This document shows, one piece after another, positions 8,308-19,800 of a stretch of DNA of 64,000 nucleotides. This DNA comes from Pirellulales bacterium (lineage in GTDB: Bacteria; Planctomycetota; Planctomycetia; Pirellulales; JAEUIK01). Each line of letters begins with the position of its first letter. The first letter of the stretch is position 1. The notes beneath the pieces were generated by a model, which saw only the letters and a list, made by a program, of their open reading frames with translations, did not search any database and had not been told where the DNA came from. The stretch is from positions 486,712 through 550,711 of the forward strand of contig JAHBXR010000001.1 of the NCBI GenBank assembly GCA_019636335.1, in the 5' to 3' direction. The position numbers and the translations under genes are program-made.

Positions 8308-11300
8308 TCAGACCTCGCGCGGGAGCAGACACAATGCGATGACGCGATTCTCGCGGATGCGACGGTGGGCCGCTAGACGGACCGGTCGGTTCGGTGTGGA
8401 AACGAATTCGGGAAACGCCTCGGCCATGGGGCCGTGCAGATCCATCCACAACGTGCCACGCGGCGCGTCGATTTGCTGAATGGCGACTGTGCGTGGACCG
8501 CCGATCACTCCGCGCCCCAAGGCCTTGCCGAACGATTCTTTGGCCGCCCAGCCCGAGAGGTACCACAAGTCGGGCGACTCGCCGGTGGCAGCCGCCGCGG
8601 CGTCGAGCAGGGCGCGCTCTGCCGTGGTAAACGTGTCTTCGACCAGTTCCGGCGGCATGGGTTTGGCCAATTCCATGTCGATGCCGGCTCCGCGGAAGCT
8701 GCCGGCGCCGGCGGCCACGGCGACCGCCTCGAGCCCCTTGTGCGAGATGCTCACGTGCGGCGCATCGCCGTGCGAAAGGCGTACGAGCGGCCGGCCGAAT
8801 TCGTCAGGCAGAATGCCCACGTCCGCCAGGTAGAGGGGAGTCCGGGCTCGCAGTCGGACGGCATCCTTGGCGGCGATGCGGCCCATCAGCCACGAAGCCG
8901 TCTCGCGCGGCGGCGTCTTCAATTCGCGAAAGATGCGCCGCTCTTCTCGCCCCAGGATGATGCGCCCCAAGACCTGCGACCAGAGCCGTTCCATGAGCAC
9001 GGGATTTTGGATGCGGGCGACTTCAGCCACGACGCAATCTTCGATGCCCGGCACGCCGGCAAAGAGATCTGAGATGGCGCGGCTGCACGTGACTTCAGTG
9101 GGCGACTTCGATTGGTGATGGATCGGCGTGGGGAAATCGACCACCTGGCAGCGACGTCCCATGATGCGCAGCACGACTTCGTCGCGAGCGGTTTTCACTT
9201 CGAGATCGGTGAGCAGATGCTGGCCTTCGCGGCGAGCGGTGGCCACGCAGGTCAGCGGCTCGTCGGGCGGAAGCTCGGTGAATTCGAGACGCTCGAAGCT
9301 GTTGGGATAGACCATGTGAACTTCGGAGTCGTCGGGGTGCCAACGGCCGTAGATCATGCCGGGGACCTGGGTCGCCACGTCGATCAGGGCCATTGGCACG
9401 CACAGGGCCGGCGGATCGGCCGAGGCGAACAACCGCGTGGCGTCGGGTTCGTGGACCGTGGCCCGGACGGCGTCCGCATCGCAGCATTCGAGCCTGGCGA
9501 CCCCGTGAAAGGCAGGTCCGTGGAAGAGAATCCAGCCGTAGATGTCGTCGGCCCAGTCGACAGAAGTCCGAGCGCGATCGGCCACTTGAGGTGTACCGAG
9601 CGACGCCGATGTCGGCGCTAGCTCGACGGTCCCTTCCGCAATCGCGGCGGCCATTCCTTCGACGTCGGCCTCGTAAAGCGCGACGCGGACGGTGAATTCG
9701 TCCGTACGGTTGGCCTCGATGCGCAAGCGGCGGGTGTCGCTCTCGAACGTGACCCAGCGCAACGTGCGGACGTCGGACATGGCCACGACCTGGTAGGCCG
9801 GCACGAGCCGCGCCGCCGCTTCAGCCAACAACTCGAGCATGCCGGCCATCGGCAGCACGGGCAGGGCGATCAGATCGGGTTCGTCGGCCGAAAGCCTGCG
9901 TCCCAAGAAGGTGTGATCTTGCAGGAAGCGATGTTTCTCGACGTCCAACTCGCAGTCGGCCACCAGTCGTTGGCCCGGCTCGTGGACGAGCACCGCCTCG
10001 ACAAAGGGGAAAGGAGACACGGCAAGCGCGACCTCGGCCGATAGCTCGGGCGACTCGACCTGCTCGGCCGTCGAAGAAGGGGCCGCGGGCGTCGTAGACA
10101 CCGCCACAGCCGAGGTAGCAAGGGGGGCGCCGGCTGGGCGCGGGGCAGCGGACTTTGTGCCACGGGCCGAGAGTTCTACTACGCCCGAGGCCACTTCGCG
10201 CAGCGTGCGCGCGGCGGTCAGGCGCTCCATCACGGCTTCGGGGGGATCGGCGCTCTTGGGGAGCGCCTCGCGCCGGATCGCGCCGATCACTTCGACACGT
10301 TTGATGGAATCGATGCCCAGGTCGGCCTCCATGTTGGCATCGAGATCGAGCATCTCGGCCGGGTAGCCCGTACGTTCGCTGACGATACGTACCAAGCGGT
10401 CGAGAATCGAGGCCTGATCGACGAGAGGCGACTCGGTCGAGGCCGTTCCAGACGCCGCTTGTGGAATGGAGACGCGTGGCGCCGAGGCGCCGTTGCCATT
10501 CGTCGCTAGAGCCTTGGCCACTACCGGCGCGGCGGGGGCAGGTGAAGTCGGAGCGATTGCCGGCACAATCGGCGACGCACTGGTGACAGGCCGGTCTGCG
10601 TGGATGCCGTTTTCGCTGCTGGGGGGGGGCGGCACGGGCGTCATCGGCAGGCTGGGCTGCATGTGGGGAGTGGTAATGGCAGCGGGCGTTTGAGTCGCCG
10701 CGGCCGTCATCACTTTCTGCTGCAATGCCAGGAATTGCCGCATCGTCTGCTGGTAGTCGGCGTAGGCGCGCAACCGCGCGTCCATCGCCGTTGCAGCGAC
10801 GGGATTATGCGGCGTTGGCCCGGCAGAGGTGAGTTGGGCAGAGCGCGACGGCGTTGCGGTAGCCGATACCGCCACCGGAGGAACGCCCGGACTGATGGTA
10901 GGCATCGCCGGCGCCGCCGGCGGAGTTTCCAGAGGCTTGCTTGTCATCGGTGGGAGCGGGACCGCGGGTGAATGCTCGCGCCAGGCTTCGATCGTCTCGC
11001 AATCGAGCGTAAGGGTGGGCAAGTCGAGACGCAGCGGCGGATCTTCCGGCGGCGCCTGCACGGGCTGGCCCAGCAGATCGACGATCCGCGGGGCGCGTCG
11101 GCGGTAAAGCGCTTCGACGTCGAGTCCCGCGCCGTGCGCCACGAGCATGCCGACGGCGCGGCAAAGCTGCGTGATCCCATCGGTACGCTGCACATCGAGC
11201 GGCACCGCGGCGTGCGGCTTTCCACGTAGCGTATCGGTGATGAAGTTCGTTAAATTGCCGCGCGGTCCGACCTCGACAAAGATGCGGATGCCCGCGGCGT

Positions 11301-13881
11301 GCATCGCTTCGATCGTTTCGCGGAAGCGAACCGAGGTGCTCCACTGCTCGATGGCCAGGTTGCGTACGGCGGGCACCTCGCGGGGATAGACACCGGCGCT
11401 CGAGCAGGACCACATCTCGACGGTCGGCTCGGCCAGCGGAACGGAGTCGAAATATTCTTCGATGATGCTGACGGCGGGGGCAAAGTCGGCGGTGTGATAC
11501 GCCCGACCCCAGGGGAGACGTTCGCAGAGGCCTCCCTTGCCGCGCAATTGTTCGAGGGCCGCTTCGGTGGCAGACTCATCGCCGGAGAGAATGACCTGGC
11601 TGGGACAATTGTCCATGGCCACGCGGAGCTTGCCGTTCGAGCTGGCGAGCACTTGGGCCACGGCCTGGGGGTCGGCGCCCCCCACGGCGGTCAACACGGC
11701 CGGGGGGACACGTCCCGAGCGCGCCAGCGCCACGGCGTTGTTCGCGCCATCGGCCAGGACCTGGATCAGCTCGTCGTCGCTCGCCGGCGCAATCGCGCCG
11801 GCGGCCAGCAACGCGCCGAATTCGCCACTGCTATGGCCGATGATCGAATCGGCGCGCAGATTCAACGTTTTCAGTAACGCCAGCAATCCGCGCGAGGCGA
11901 GCGTGACCGAAGTGACCGCTCCGCCGAGGGCGAGCAGATCGTTCTCGGCCGACTCGCGTTCGCTCGGCAGGGGAAAGATCAGCCGGCTCAGCGGCTGCCC
12001 GAACGTGCTCCGCGCGAAGGCGGCATCGGTCAGATCGAACTCGCGGCGGACCTCGGGGAAGTGCCGGCACAGATCGGCTAGCATGCCGGTGTACTGGGCC
12101 CCTTCGCCAGGAAAGACGAAGGCGACGCGACCGGTGGCGGCCAGCGGCTCGGCCTGCCAGAAGATGCCGCTGCGATCCTGAATCTTCGTACGGTCTGGCT
12201 CGGCCAGATAGCGCGACGCGGCGGCGAGCTTCTTGCGCAGATCGTCGAGATCGCGCGCCACCAAGGTGAGCTTTGCCGGACCGGACAAGCACGCGGCGGA
12301 AGCGGCCACATCGAGCAGCTCGATGCCCGAAGATTGATCGAGCCAGATGGCAATCTGCTCGACGCGCGAGGCCAGTTCCGCACGATCCGCGGCGGAGATC
12401 ACCACCAACTCGGCGGGCCAGCGCCGTTCGAGTCGCGTGAGCGTGGCTTCGTCCGCTGCGGGGTGTTCTTCGAGCAGGGCGTGGGCGTTGATGCCGCCGA
12501 AACCGAAGGCATCGATCGCCGCACGGCGCGGCGTCTCGCGATCGCCGTGGATCCAGGGACGCGGCTCGGTGTTCAGGTAGAACGGCGTCGAATCGATATC
12601 CAACTCGGGATTTGGCCGCTCGGCGTGCAGCATCGGCGGTAGCACGCGGTGATAGAGCGCGAGCGCCGTCTTGATGAGCGAGGCGGCGCCGGAGGCCGGA
12701 ATCAAATGGCTAATCATCGACTTGACGCTGCCGACGGCGATGTTCGGCTTCGGCCCTTGGCGCGTACCGAAGCAGGCCGAGAGGGATCGAATCTCCGTGG
12801 CATCGCCCAACGGAATACCGGTGGCATGCGCCTCGATGAGACCGACCGACGCGATATCGCAGCCCGACTGCTCGTACGCGCGGCGAATCGAGAGTTCCTG
12901 ACCTTCCTGGCGCGGGGCCAGCAGGCCGAGCGCTTTGCCGTCGGACGAGACACCGACCGATTTCAAGAGCGCGTAGATGCGATTGCCATCGCGTTCGGCG
13001 TCGCTCCGCCGCTTGAGCACGATCACGCCACACCCCTGTCCCAAGAGCGTGCCGTCGGCATCGGCCGAGAAGGGGGCCGGCGTACCCTTGCGGCTGAGCG
13101 CCCCGAGATAGCTGAACGCCTTGTGGACGAGTCCCGGCGTGGAGACCTGCACTCCGCCGGCCAGCACGGCGTCGCAGCGCCCGGCGCGCAGCTCGCGGAT
13201 CGATTGATCGACCGCCAGGAGCGCCGAGGCACATGCCGCGTCGACCGTATAGGTGGGACCCTGCAGGTTTAGCCGGTTGGCGATCCGCGCGGCGAGCACA
13301 TTGTGCGTCAGGCCCGGCACTGTCTCGGCGTTGAAGGGGGGCATGTGCGCCTTGAGAGAATCGCGCAACCGCAAGAGATCTTCTTCCGAGCGGTGCGGCT
13401 CGAGTTGGCGCAAGACCTCGAGCACCTGGTCGATCATGTAGCCTTGCGCGATCATCGTCACGAGGCCGCGATTGATGAAGATGCCGCGCCCCAGGATCAC
13501 GCCGGTGCGCTCCGCCACCAGCGGAATCTGCGGGTAGCCGGCGTCGGCCAGGGCCTCGACCGCGGCGCGAAAGGCGAGAAAATGATCGGGCTCGGAGCCT
13601 TCGATGCTGCTCGGCATGATGCCGTAGCGCGCGGGATTGAAACGGCAGAGGTCGCGCAGGTATCCGCCCCGACCCGTGTACGAGCGAGTCGGATCGGCCG
13701 GGTTCAGAAACAGATCGGGCTGCCAGTCGGCGGGGGGATCTCCCACGGCGTCGACGCGATCGACGATGTTCTGCCAGAATCGCCCAGCCGAATCGGCCCC
13801 GGGCAGAAAGCAGGCCATGCCGACGATGGCGATATCTTCGGGTGTCCGCACGGGAGAGCGTGCGGCGGGCGGAGAACTCAT
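8308..13881 (-). CDS. Megasynthase 2: KS-AT-ACP-DH-phosphopantetheinyl transferase
   Basis: An 1857-residue type I polyketide/PUFA-synthase-like protein. Ketosynthase: about 15-440, with active Cys near 217 in VDAACASAL and EAHATG in place of EAHGTG. Acyltransferase: about 585-870, with FPGEGAQY and GHSSGEF. After a Pro/Ala-rich linker comes one acyl carrier protein near 1160-1225, with the Ppant serine in LGIDSIKR. A hot-dog dehydratase follows (about 1310-1580), with HTFLG, then a longer loop before LPVLP, and a second-half ID-VATQ. At the C-terminus (about 1700-1857) is an Sfp/AcpT-like phosphopantetheinyl transferase with GAGIDMELAKP and WAAKESFGKALGRG, which would activate the carrier domains of both synthases. 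No ketoreductase or enoyl reductase is present here; those are in megasynthase 1. The start overlaps the upstream stop by 4 bp (ATGA). Confidence 0.9.
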   Translation of the reverse strand: MSSPPAARSPVRTPEDIAIVGMACFLPGADSAGRFWQNIVDRVDAVGDPPADWQPDLFLNPADPTRSYTGRGGYLRDLCRFNPARYGIMPSSIEGSEPDHFLAFRAAVEALADAGYPQIPLVAERTGVILGRGIFINRGLVTMIAQGYMIDQVLEVLRQLEPHRSEEDLLRLRDSLKAHMPPFNAETVPGLTHNVLAARIANRLNLQGPTYTVDAACASALLAVDQSIRELRAGRCDAVLAGGVQVSTPGLVHKAFSYLGALSRKGTPAPFSADADGTLLGQGCGVIVLKRRSDAERDGNRIYALLKSVGVSSDGKALGLLAPRQEGQELSIRRAYEQSGCDIASVGLIEAHATGIPLGDATEIRSLSACFGTRQGPKPNIAVGSVKSMISHLIPASGAASLIKTALALYHRVLPPMLHAERPNPELDIDSTPFYLNTEPRPWIHGDRETPRRAAIDAFGFGGINAHALLEEHPAADEATLTRLERRWPAELVVISAADRAELASRVEQIAIWLDQSSGIELLDVAASAACLSGPAKLTLVARDLDDLRKKLAAASRYLAEPDRTKIQDRSGIFWQAEPLAATGRVAFVFPGEGAQYTGMLADLCRHFPEVRREFDLTDAAFARSTFGQPLSRLIFPLPSERESAENDLLALGGAVTSVTLASRGLLALLKTLNLRADSIIGHSSGEFGALLAAGAIAPASDDELIQVLADGANNAVALARSGRVPPAVLTAVGGADPQAVAQVLASSNGKLRVAMDNCPSQVILSGDESATEAALEQLRGKGGLCERLPWGRAYHTADFAPAVSIIEEYFDSVPLAEPTVEMWSCSSAGVYPREVPAVRNLAIEQWSTSVRFRETIEAMHAAGIRIFVEVGPRGNLTNFITDTLRGKPHAAVPLDVQRTDGITQLCRAVGMLVAHGAGLDVEALYRRRAPRIVDLLGQPVQAPPEDPPLRLDLPTLTLDCETIEAWREHSPAVPLPPMTSKPLETPPAAPAMPTISPGVPPVAVSATATPSRSAQLTSAGPTPHNPVAATAMDARLRAYADYQQTMRQFLALQQKVMTAAATQTPAAITTPHMQPSLPMTPVPPPPSSENGIHADRPVTSASPIVPAIAPTSPAPAAPVVAKALATNGNGASAPRVSIPQAASGTASTESPLVDQASILDRLVRIVSERTGYPAEMLDLDANMEADLGIDSIKRVEVIGAIRREALPKSADPPEAVMERLTAARTLREVASGVVELSARGTKSAAPRPAGAPLATSAVAVSTTPAAPSSTAEQVESPELSAEVALAVSPFPFVEAVLVHEPGQRLVADCELDVEKHRFLQDHTFLGRRLSADEPDLIALPVLPMAGMLELLAEAAARLVPAYQVVAMSDVRTLRWVTFESDTRRLRIEANRTDEFTVRVALYEADVEGMAAAIAEGTVELAPTSASLGTPQVADRARTSVDWADDIYGWILFHGPAFHGVARLECCDADAVRATVHEPDATRLFASADPPALCVPMALIDVATQVPGMIYGRWHPDDSEVHMVYPNSFERLEFTELPPDEPLTCVATARREGQHLLTDLEVKTARDEVVLRIMGRRCQVVDFPTPIHHQSKSPTEVTCSRAISDLFAGVPGIEDCVVAEVARIQNPVLMERLWSQVLGRIILGREERRIFRELKTPPRETASWLMGRIAAKDAVRLRARTPLYLADVGILPDEFGRPLVRLSHGDAPHVSISHKGLEAVAVAAGAGSFRGAGIDMELAKPMPPELVEDTFTTAERALLDAAAAATGESPDLWYLSGWAAKESFGKALGRGVIGGPRTVAIQQIDAPRGTLWMDLHGPMAEAFPEFVSTPNRPVRLAAHRRIRENRVIALCLLPREV

Positions 13882-16800
13882 CGCGACACGCTCCCGGCAA
13901 TGCGGTTCAACGCCGCGGTGCCTGCGCCCTCGAGCCCTTGAAGCAGGCCGACTACCTGGCCGTCACGCAGCAGCCACACATCGGCCTTGTAGGCGCTTTC
14001 GTTGGTGCTGGGATCGAGGCGGAAGAGTGCCTCGAGGCGTCCGCCCGACAGCGGTCCAAAGCGGTGATACACGGCCACCCGATTCGGCAGCGGCGACGTG
14101 TCGAAGGTGGCGCGCGACCAGAGCATGGCCAACTGCGGGCAGGCATCGATCACGACCGGATCGATCAACCAACTGGGGGCACTCTCGCGCCCCAGGCATT
14201 GCCGCGGACTGCTCGGTTGGAAGATGGCATCGACGCCGCTGATGTCGAGCCCTGGCAACTCGGCAATCGCGCGGAACAACGGGCCGTGAAACAACCAGCG
14301 ATCGTACGCCTCGGTCACGGTGTCGAGCGGGAAGCGGGTACCGATGCGCGCCAACTGCGGCGCCGGCGGGGGCATAGGACGATCGAGCGAGATGCGCACG
14401 GTCGACTGGTAGTGGGGCCGCTTGCGCTGCGCGGCGTCGAAGATTCTGACACGCCACTGACCGGCGCGATCGTCGCGCGAGAGGGGCGTTGCTTCGACCA
14501 CCAGCTTGCGCTCGGGGGTTTGGAAAACGATGCCGGCGAACATGCGGACGTCTTCGACGTGGGTCACCTGCCAGCCGGTCGGCGCGGCGGCCTGAGCAGC
14601 TTCGGCCATCAGCTCCAAGGCCAGGGCGGCCGGCAGCACGGCGCGACCGTCGATCACGTGATCGCCCAGCAGGGGCAACTCGGCCACGTCGAGCGTCAAC
14701 TCGGCCTCGATGCCGCCATCTTCGAGCCGACGAACCCGGCCGGCCGCGAGCAACGGCGTGCTGGCTTCAATCACTTCCGCCGGAGTGAGATCGAGCGTGG
14801 CCTGGTCCTGATCGACCCAGGGCCCGGCGCCGTAGATCACGGCGCAGTCGTGCCGCGGACCAAACAGCAATTCACGCACGGCGGCATGACTTCCGGCGGC
14901 CGGAGCGATCATGTTCACGCCGCGAGCCGCAAACTGGCGGGCCACCTCGGGCGTGACCATGCCGGCGCCCGCCCAGGGACCCCAATTGAGCGCCACGACG
15001 CGGCCGGGCCAGACATCGTTCAAACGTCGGGCCACGCGGTTGAGGATTTCGTTGGCGGCGGCATAGTCGCATTGCCCGGCGTTGCCGAAGAATCCGGCCA
15101 CCGACGAGAAAAGCACGAGCGCGCCGACGTGGGCGGCATCGAGCTCTCCCACGATCGTGAGGAGCGGATCGATCTTGGTCGAGACGACGGCGTCGAACGA
15201 GTCGGTCGCCTTGTCGCGAATCAACCGATCTTCGATCACGCCGGCCCCATGCACGACCACGTCGAGCCGGCCATGCCGGGCACGGCAATCGGCCAGCGCC
15301 TTGGCGAAGGCGGCGCGATCGCGCACGTCGCACTCGATATACTCGGCACGCGAGCCTTGGGCCCGCAGCTCGTTGAGCGTTTCGCGGATCTCGCGATCGG
15401 CGAGCAGGCGGCGCAGGCGATGCTCAACGTCGCGCGGGGAGACCGTACCCCCGGCGGCCCGCAGTTGTGCCAAGAGCGCCTGCCGCAGGGCGGTGGCGTC
15501 GGTGGCTCCGGCCGTGGCCGGGTCTTCATGTTCGGCTGGCATAGGGCTACGGCCCACGAGGATGAGCGTGGCCTGCGTCGCATGGGCGATCTCGCGCGCC
15601 ATCTGGGCGGTGATACCGCGAGCGCCGCCGGCCAGCAGCACCACATGCGAGCGATCGAGCGTCAGAGTGGGAGGCGAGGTGCCTTCTTCCGTCAGTTCGC
15701 GATGCAGGGGGCGTGGCGTGAGACGCTTGCCTTGGCGATAGCCGATTTCCACCGGTCCGGCGGCGAGCAGCTCCCGCACAAGCGACGCGACGTCGGGCGC
15801 CGCGTCGTAGTCGACCGTGCGGAACGAGGCGGTGGGCCATTCTTTGGCGGCCGTCTTGAGCATGCCAGCCAATCCGCCGCGCCAGGGGCGAGTTGCATCG
15901 CCGGGCGTATTGAAGTCACCGGCGCCGAGGCTGGCGGCGAGCACGGGGAAACCGGCCGAATCGTTCGACGATAGCTCCGGCGCGAGCGCCTGCAATAAGA
16001 ACAGCAGCCCGCGCACTTCGCGGCGATAGAAGTTGTTCCAGTCGCCCCGTTCGAGGGCAGGAAATTCGGGTGCCGCCGCGAGGGGCGCCAGGTGCAAGAG
16101 CGCCCCGATCTGGCCATGGCGGCGACGCAACTCGGCCACGTCCGATTCGGCCGCTTCGCGGCTCGCCAGGGTGTCGCCGGGCAGGATCTCGGCACGGCCA
16201 CCGCGCTGGGCAATTTCGTGCGCCAGTTGGGCCGCCAGGCCTTGCCCGTCGTCGGTGATCAGCACCAGTCCCGGCGGCAGGGCCAGCCCTCCGTCGGCAT
16301 CGAAGGGGACCTCGACCGAAGTTACGACGCAGCGCGGACAGGTGGCGGATCGCTCGCGCGGCGCGTGCGAATGGCCGTTCGTGCCGTTTCCATTCGAGTG
16401 CAATGCGGCGGGGGCCGTGGGGGCCGCCGTCCGCGTGGGAGTTGTTGCCGGTGCAGCCTTGGCCGCGACGGTAGCCGAGCCGCTACTCGACAAGCGCACG
16501 ACCCCTTCGACGATCGTGCGGAGGCTGGTGGCGCCGCTCATCTGCTCCATGAACCAACTGGGAGGATCCTTGACCGCGGGCACAGCTGCACGGCGGAACG
16601 CGCCGATAATCTCGACCCGCTTGATGGAATCGATGCCCAGGTCGGCCTCGAGATTGGCCTCGAGGTCGAGCATGTCGGCCGGATAACCGGTGCGTTCGCT
16701 GACGACGCCGACGAGGAGGGTCGTCAACTCCTCGGGGGACTTCGACTCATCGTGTGCGCTCGCGCCATCGTGGCCTTGCACGACGACCAGGCTTTCTTGC

Positions 16801-19800
16801 AGCTTTTCCTGTACGGCCGTCGCCGGTGTGTTCCCCTGCGTCTCCTGGGCGAGTTGCTCGACCCCCGCCAGGATGTCGCGCAACGTCGCGGCGCCACTGA
16901 CGCGCTCCATGAACCAGGCGGGCGGCTCTTCGACTTGCGGCACCGCGGCACGGCGGAACGCGCCGATGATCTCGACCCGTTTGATCGAGTCGATGCCGAG
17001 ATCGGCCTCGAGGTTGGCCTCCATCGGCAACATGTCGGCGGGATAGCCCGTGCGATCGCTGGCAATGTCGACGAGCAATTGCGGCAGATCGGCCGCCATT
17101 GGTAGCGGTGTGGCTGGCGTGGCGGCAGGCGGGGCCACTGGTAGCGGCGCGGCGATCACCGGGGCAGGTTCTGGTTGCGGGGCCGGTGTGGCCGGTGGTG
17201 CTGCGACGGGCACCGATGCGGCCCGTTCGCCCGAGGGGGGCAGGGGGGCAAACGCCGGCGGTGCCACGGCCGCCACTGATACATACGTCTGCGATTCCGC
17301 CGGCGCCGGCATCGCACCACCGCCGAACATCGCCGAGAGTACCGATTCCTGCGTACGCAGGAACATCCGCATCGTGTCCTGGAAGTCGGCCAGCGCCTCG
17401 GGGGGCACGCTCAGCGAGGCCGGACTGCTCACAACCGGACCGGCGGTCGTGGCTGGCACGGCTCCCGCCACGACGTGCGCAGGCATGTTCGCCGGCGCGA
17501 CCATGTAGGGCGCCGGGGGAGGAACCGGCGCGGGGGTAGGCGTTTGCGTTGCGGACACCGATTCGGGCGTGGGCTTCTGCATGACGGGGACCGTTGTCTC
17601 CGTAACCGTGGCATGGAGATCTACCAATCGCGCCCGTGGCTGCAGGACGCGCGGCGGTTCGCTCGAGGGTCGTGCATAGCCGCCATTGACCAGCCACACG
17701 TGTGGCGCCGGGGCACGCTGGACCTGGCTGGCAAGCGAGGCGAGATCGATAAGCTCGACCTGGCGACCCGCATACAATCGCTCGGCATCGACCGGGACGC
17801 CTTGCGCGTAGATCTCGGCGAGTGCCGCCAGCCATTCGCTATAGCCGGCGCGATTCGACAACTGCGTGGCGACGGCGACATGGGGACGATCGCCAAGGAT
17901 CTCGGCGACGAGTCGCGAGAGAACCCGCCCGGGGCCGGCCTCGACGAAGATTCGCGCCCCGGCTGCATACATCGCTTCGATCTCGTCGGCAAAGCGCACC
18001 TGGCCGGTGAGATGCTGCATCAGCAGTTCTCGCACTGCGGCGGCTTCGCCGGGATACGGCGTGGCGGTGGCGTTGCTGAACGTGGCCAACTGCGGGGGCG
18101 CAAAGTCGCACGCGGCCAGATCGGTGGCGAAGCGCTCGCGGGCCGGATCCATCAACGGACTGTGAAACGCGCAGGCGACGGGAATAGGAGTGGTCGCCAG
18201 CCTGGCCGCGTCACAGCGTCGAGCCGCCTCGGCAAGTCCCGCCGCGGTTCCACTGACGATCGTTTGTCGAGGACTGTTGAGGTTGGCGAGCCAGACCTCG
18301 GCCACATCGCCGATCGCCTGGGCGACCTGTTCGGCCGAGCCGCGCACGGCGAGCATTTGCCCCAGTTCGCGTCCTTCGCCTTCCCGCGCCAGATCGGCAA
18401 TGGCACGGCCACGCGCTAAAGAGAGGCGATAGAGTTGCTCTTCGTCGATCGTGCCCGCGGCACAGAGGGCGACCAGTTCGCCATAACTGTGACCGGCCAC
18501 CATCTCGGGACGCACGCCAAAGCTGTCGAGCAAGCGGTGCAGGGCCCAATCACACACGCCGAGCGCCGGTTGCAGGACGTCGGTCGCCTTGAGTTCTTCG
18601 GCCGCAAGCCGGCGCTGATCGTCGTCGAACGTGGGGGGCGGGAAGATATAGCGACTCAGTGCGCGATCGTAGGAGCCGGCCAGAACGCCATCGGCCCGGG
18701 CAAAGGCATTGTTCACGTCGCTGAAGTCAAGCGCCAGGTCGCGCAACATCTCGACGAATTGCGAACCTTGCCCCGGATAGAGGAAGGCGATCTTGCCCGA
18801 GTCTGCCAACGGAGTCGAAGAATAGAACACGCCGGGGGGCAATGCCGGCGGCCCAGCACCGGTCGCCACGGAAAGATGCGCGGCAAGCACGTCGAGTTGT
18901 ACGGCCAATTGCTCGGCATTCGGCGCGACGACCGCTGCCCTGTAGACGCCACTGGCACTTGCCTGACGCGCGTGCCAGGTGAAGGCGAGGTTCGGCAGAT
19001 CGACTTCGGCGCCGGCTTCGACGGCCGCGCGGACTTGTTTGGCGAATCCTTGCGCGCGACGTGCGAGTCCGGCTGGTGTCGAGTCGGCCAGCAGGAACAA
19101 TTCGGCTTCTCGGAAACGGCGTGCCACGGGCGGGGTCGGCGTGGCGGCCGCCGCGTATTCCTCGAGCACGGCGTGAAAGTTCGTTCCGCCGAAGCCGAAC
19201 GACGAGATGCCCGCGCGACGGGGATGCTCGCTACGAATCCAGGGACGCAACTGCGAGTTGACGTAAAGGGGGCCGTCGACGAGGCCTGCCTCGGGATTGG
19301 GGCGTTCGACGTGCATCGTGGGGGGCAGGGCCCGATAGTAGAGCGCCAATGCCGACTTGATGACGCCCGCTACGCCGGCGGTGCATTTTGTGTGACCCAT
19401 CATCGACTTGACGCTGCCGACCGCCGCCTGCCGCGCTGCGGAGCCTGCCAAAGTGAGCAATCGCCCCAGGGCGCGACACTCGGTCTGATCGCCGACGACG
19501 GTGCCGGTGCCGTGTGCTTCGAACAACCCGACAGTCGCGGGATTGAAGCGTGCCTGGGCGTACGCGCGCTCCAGCGTGCGAAGCTGGCCTTCCATGCGAG
19601 GCGCGGTCATGCCCTTGCTGCGGCCATCCGAACCGCCCGCCACCGCGCGAATCACGGCGTAAATGCGATCTCCATCCCGTTCGGCATCTTCGCGCCGCTT
19701 GAGCACGACCGCGGCCAGCCCTTCGCTAATGGCGATGCCGTCGGACTGGGAGTCGAACGTGCGCGAGCGCCCCGTGGGCGAAAGAGCCCCGGCGGTGCCG

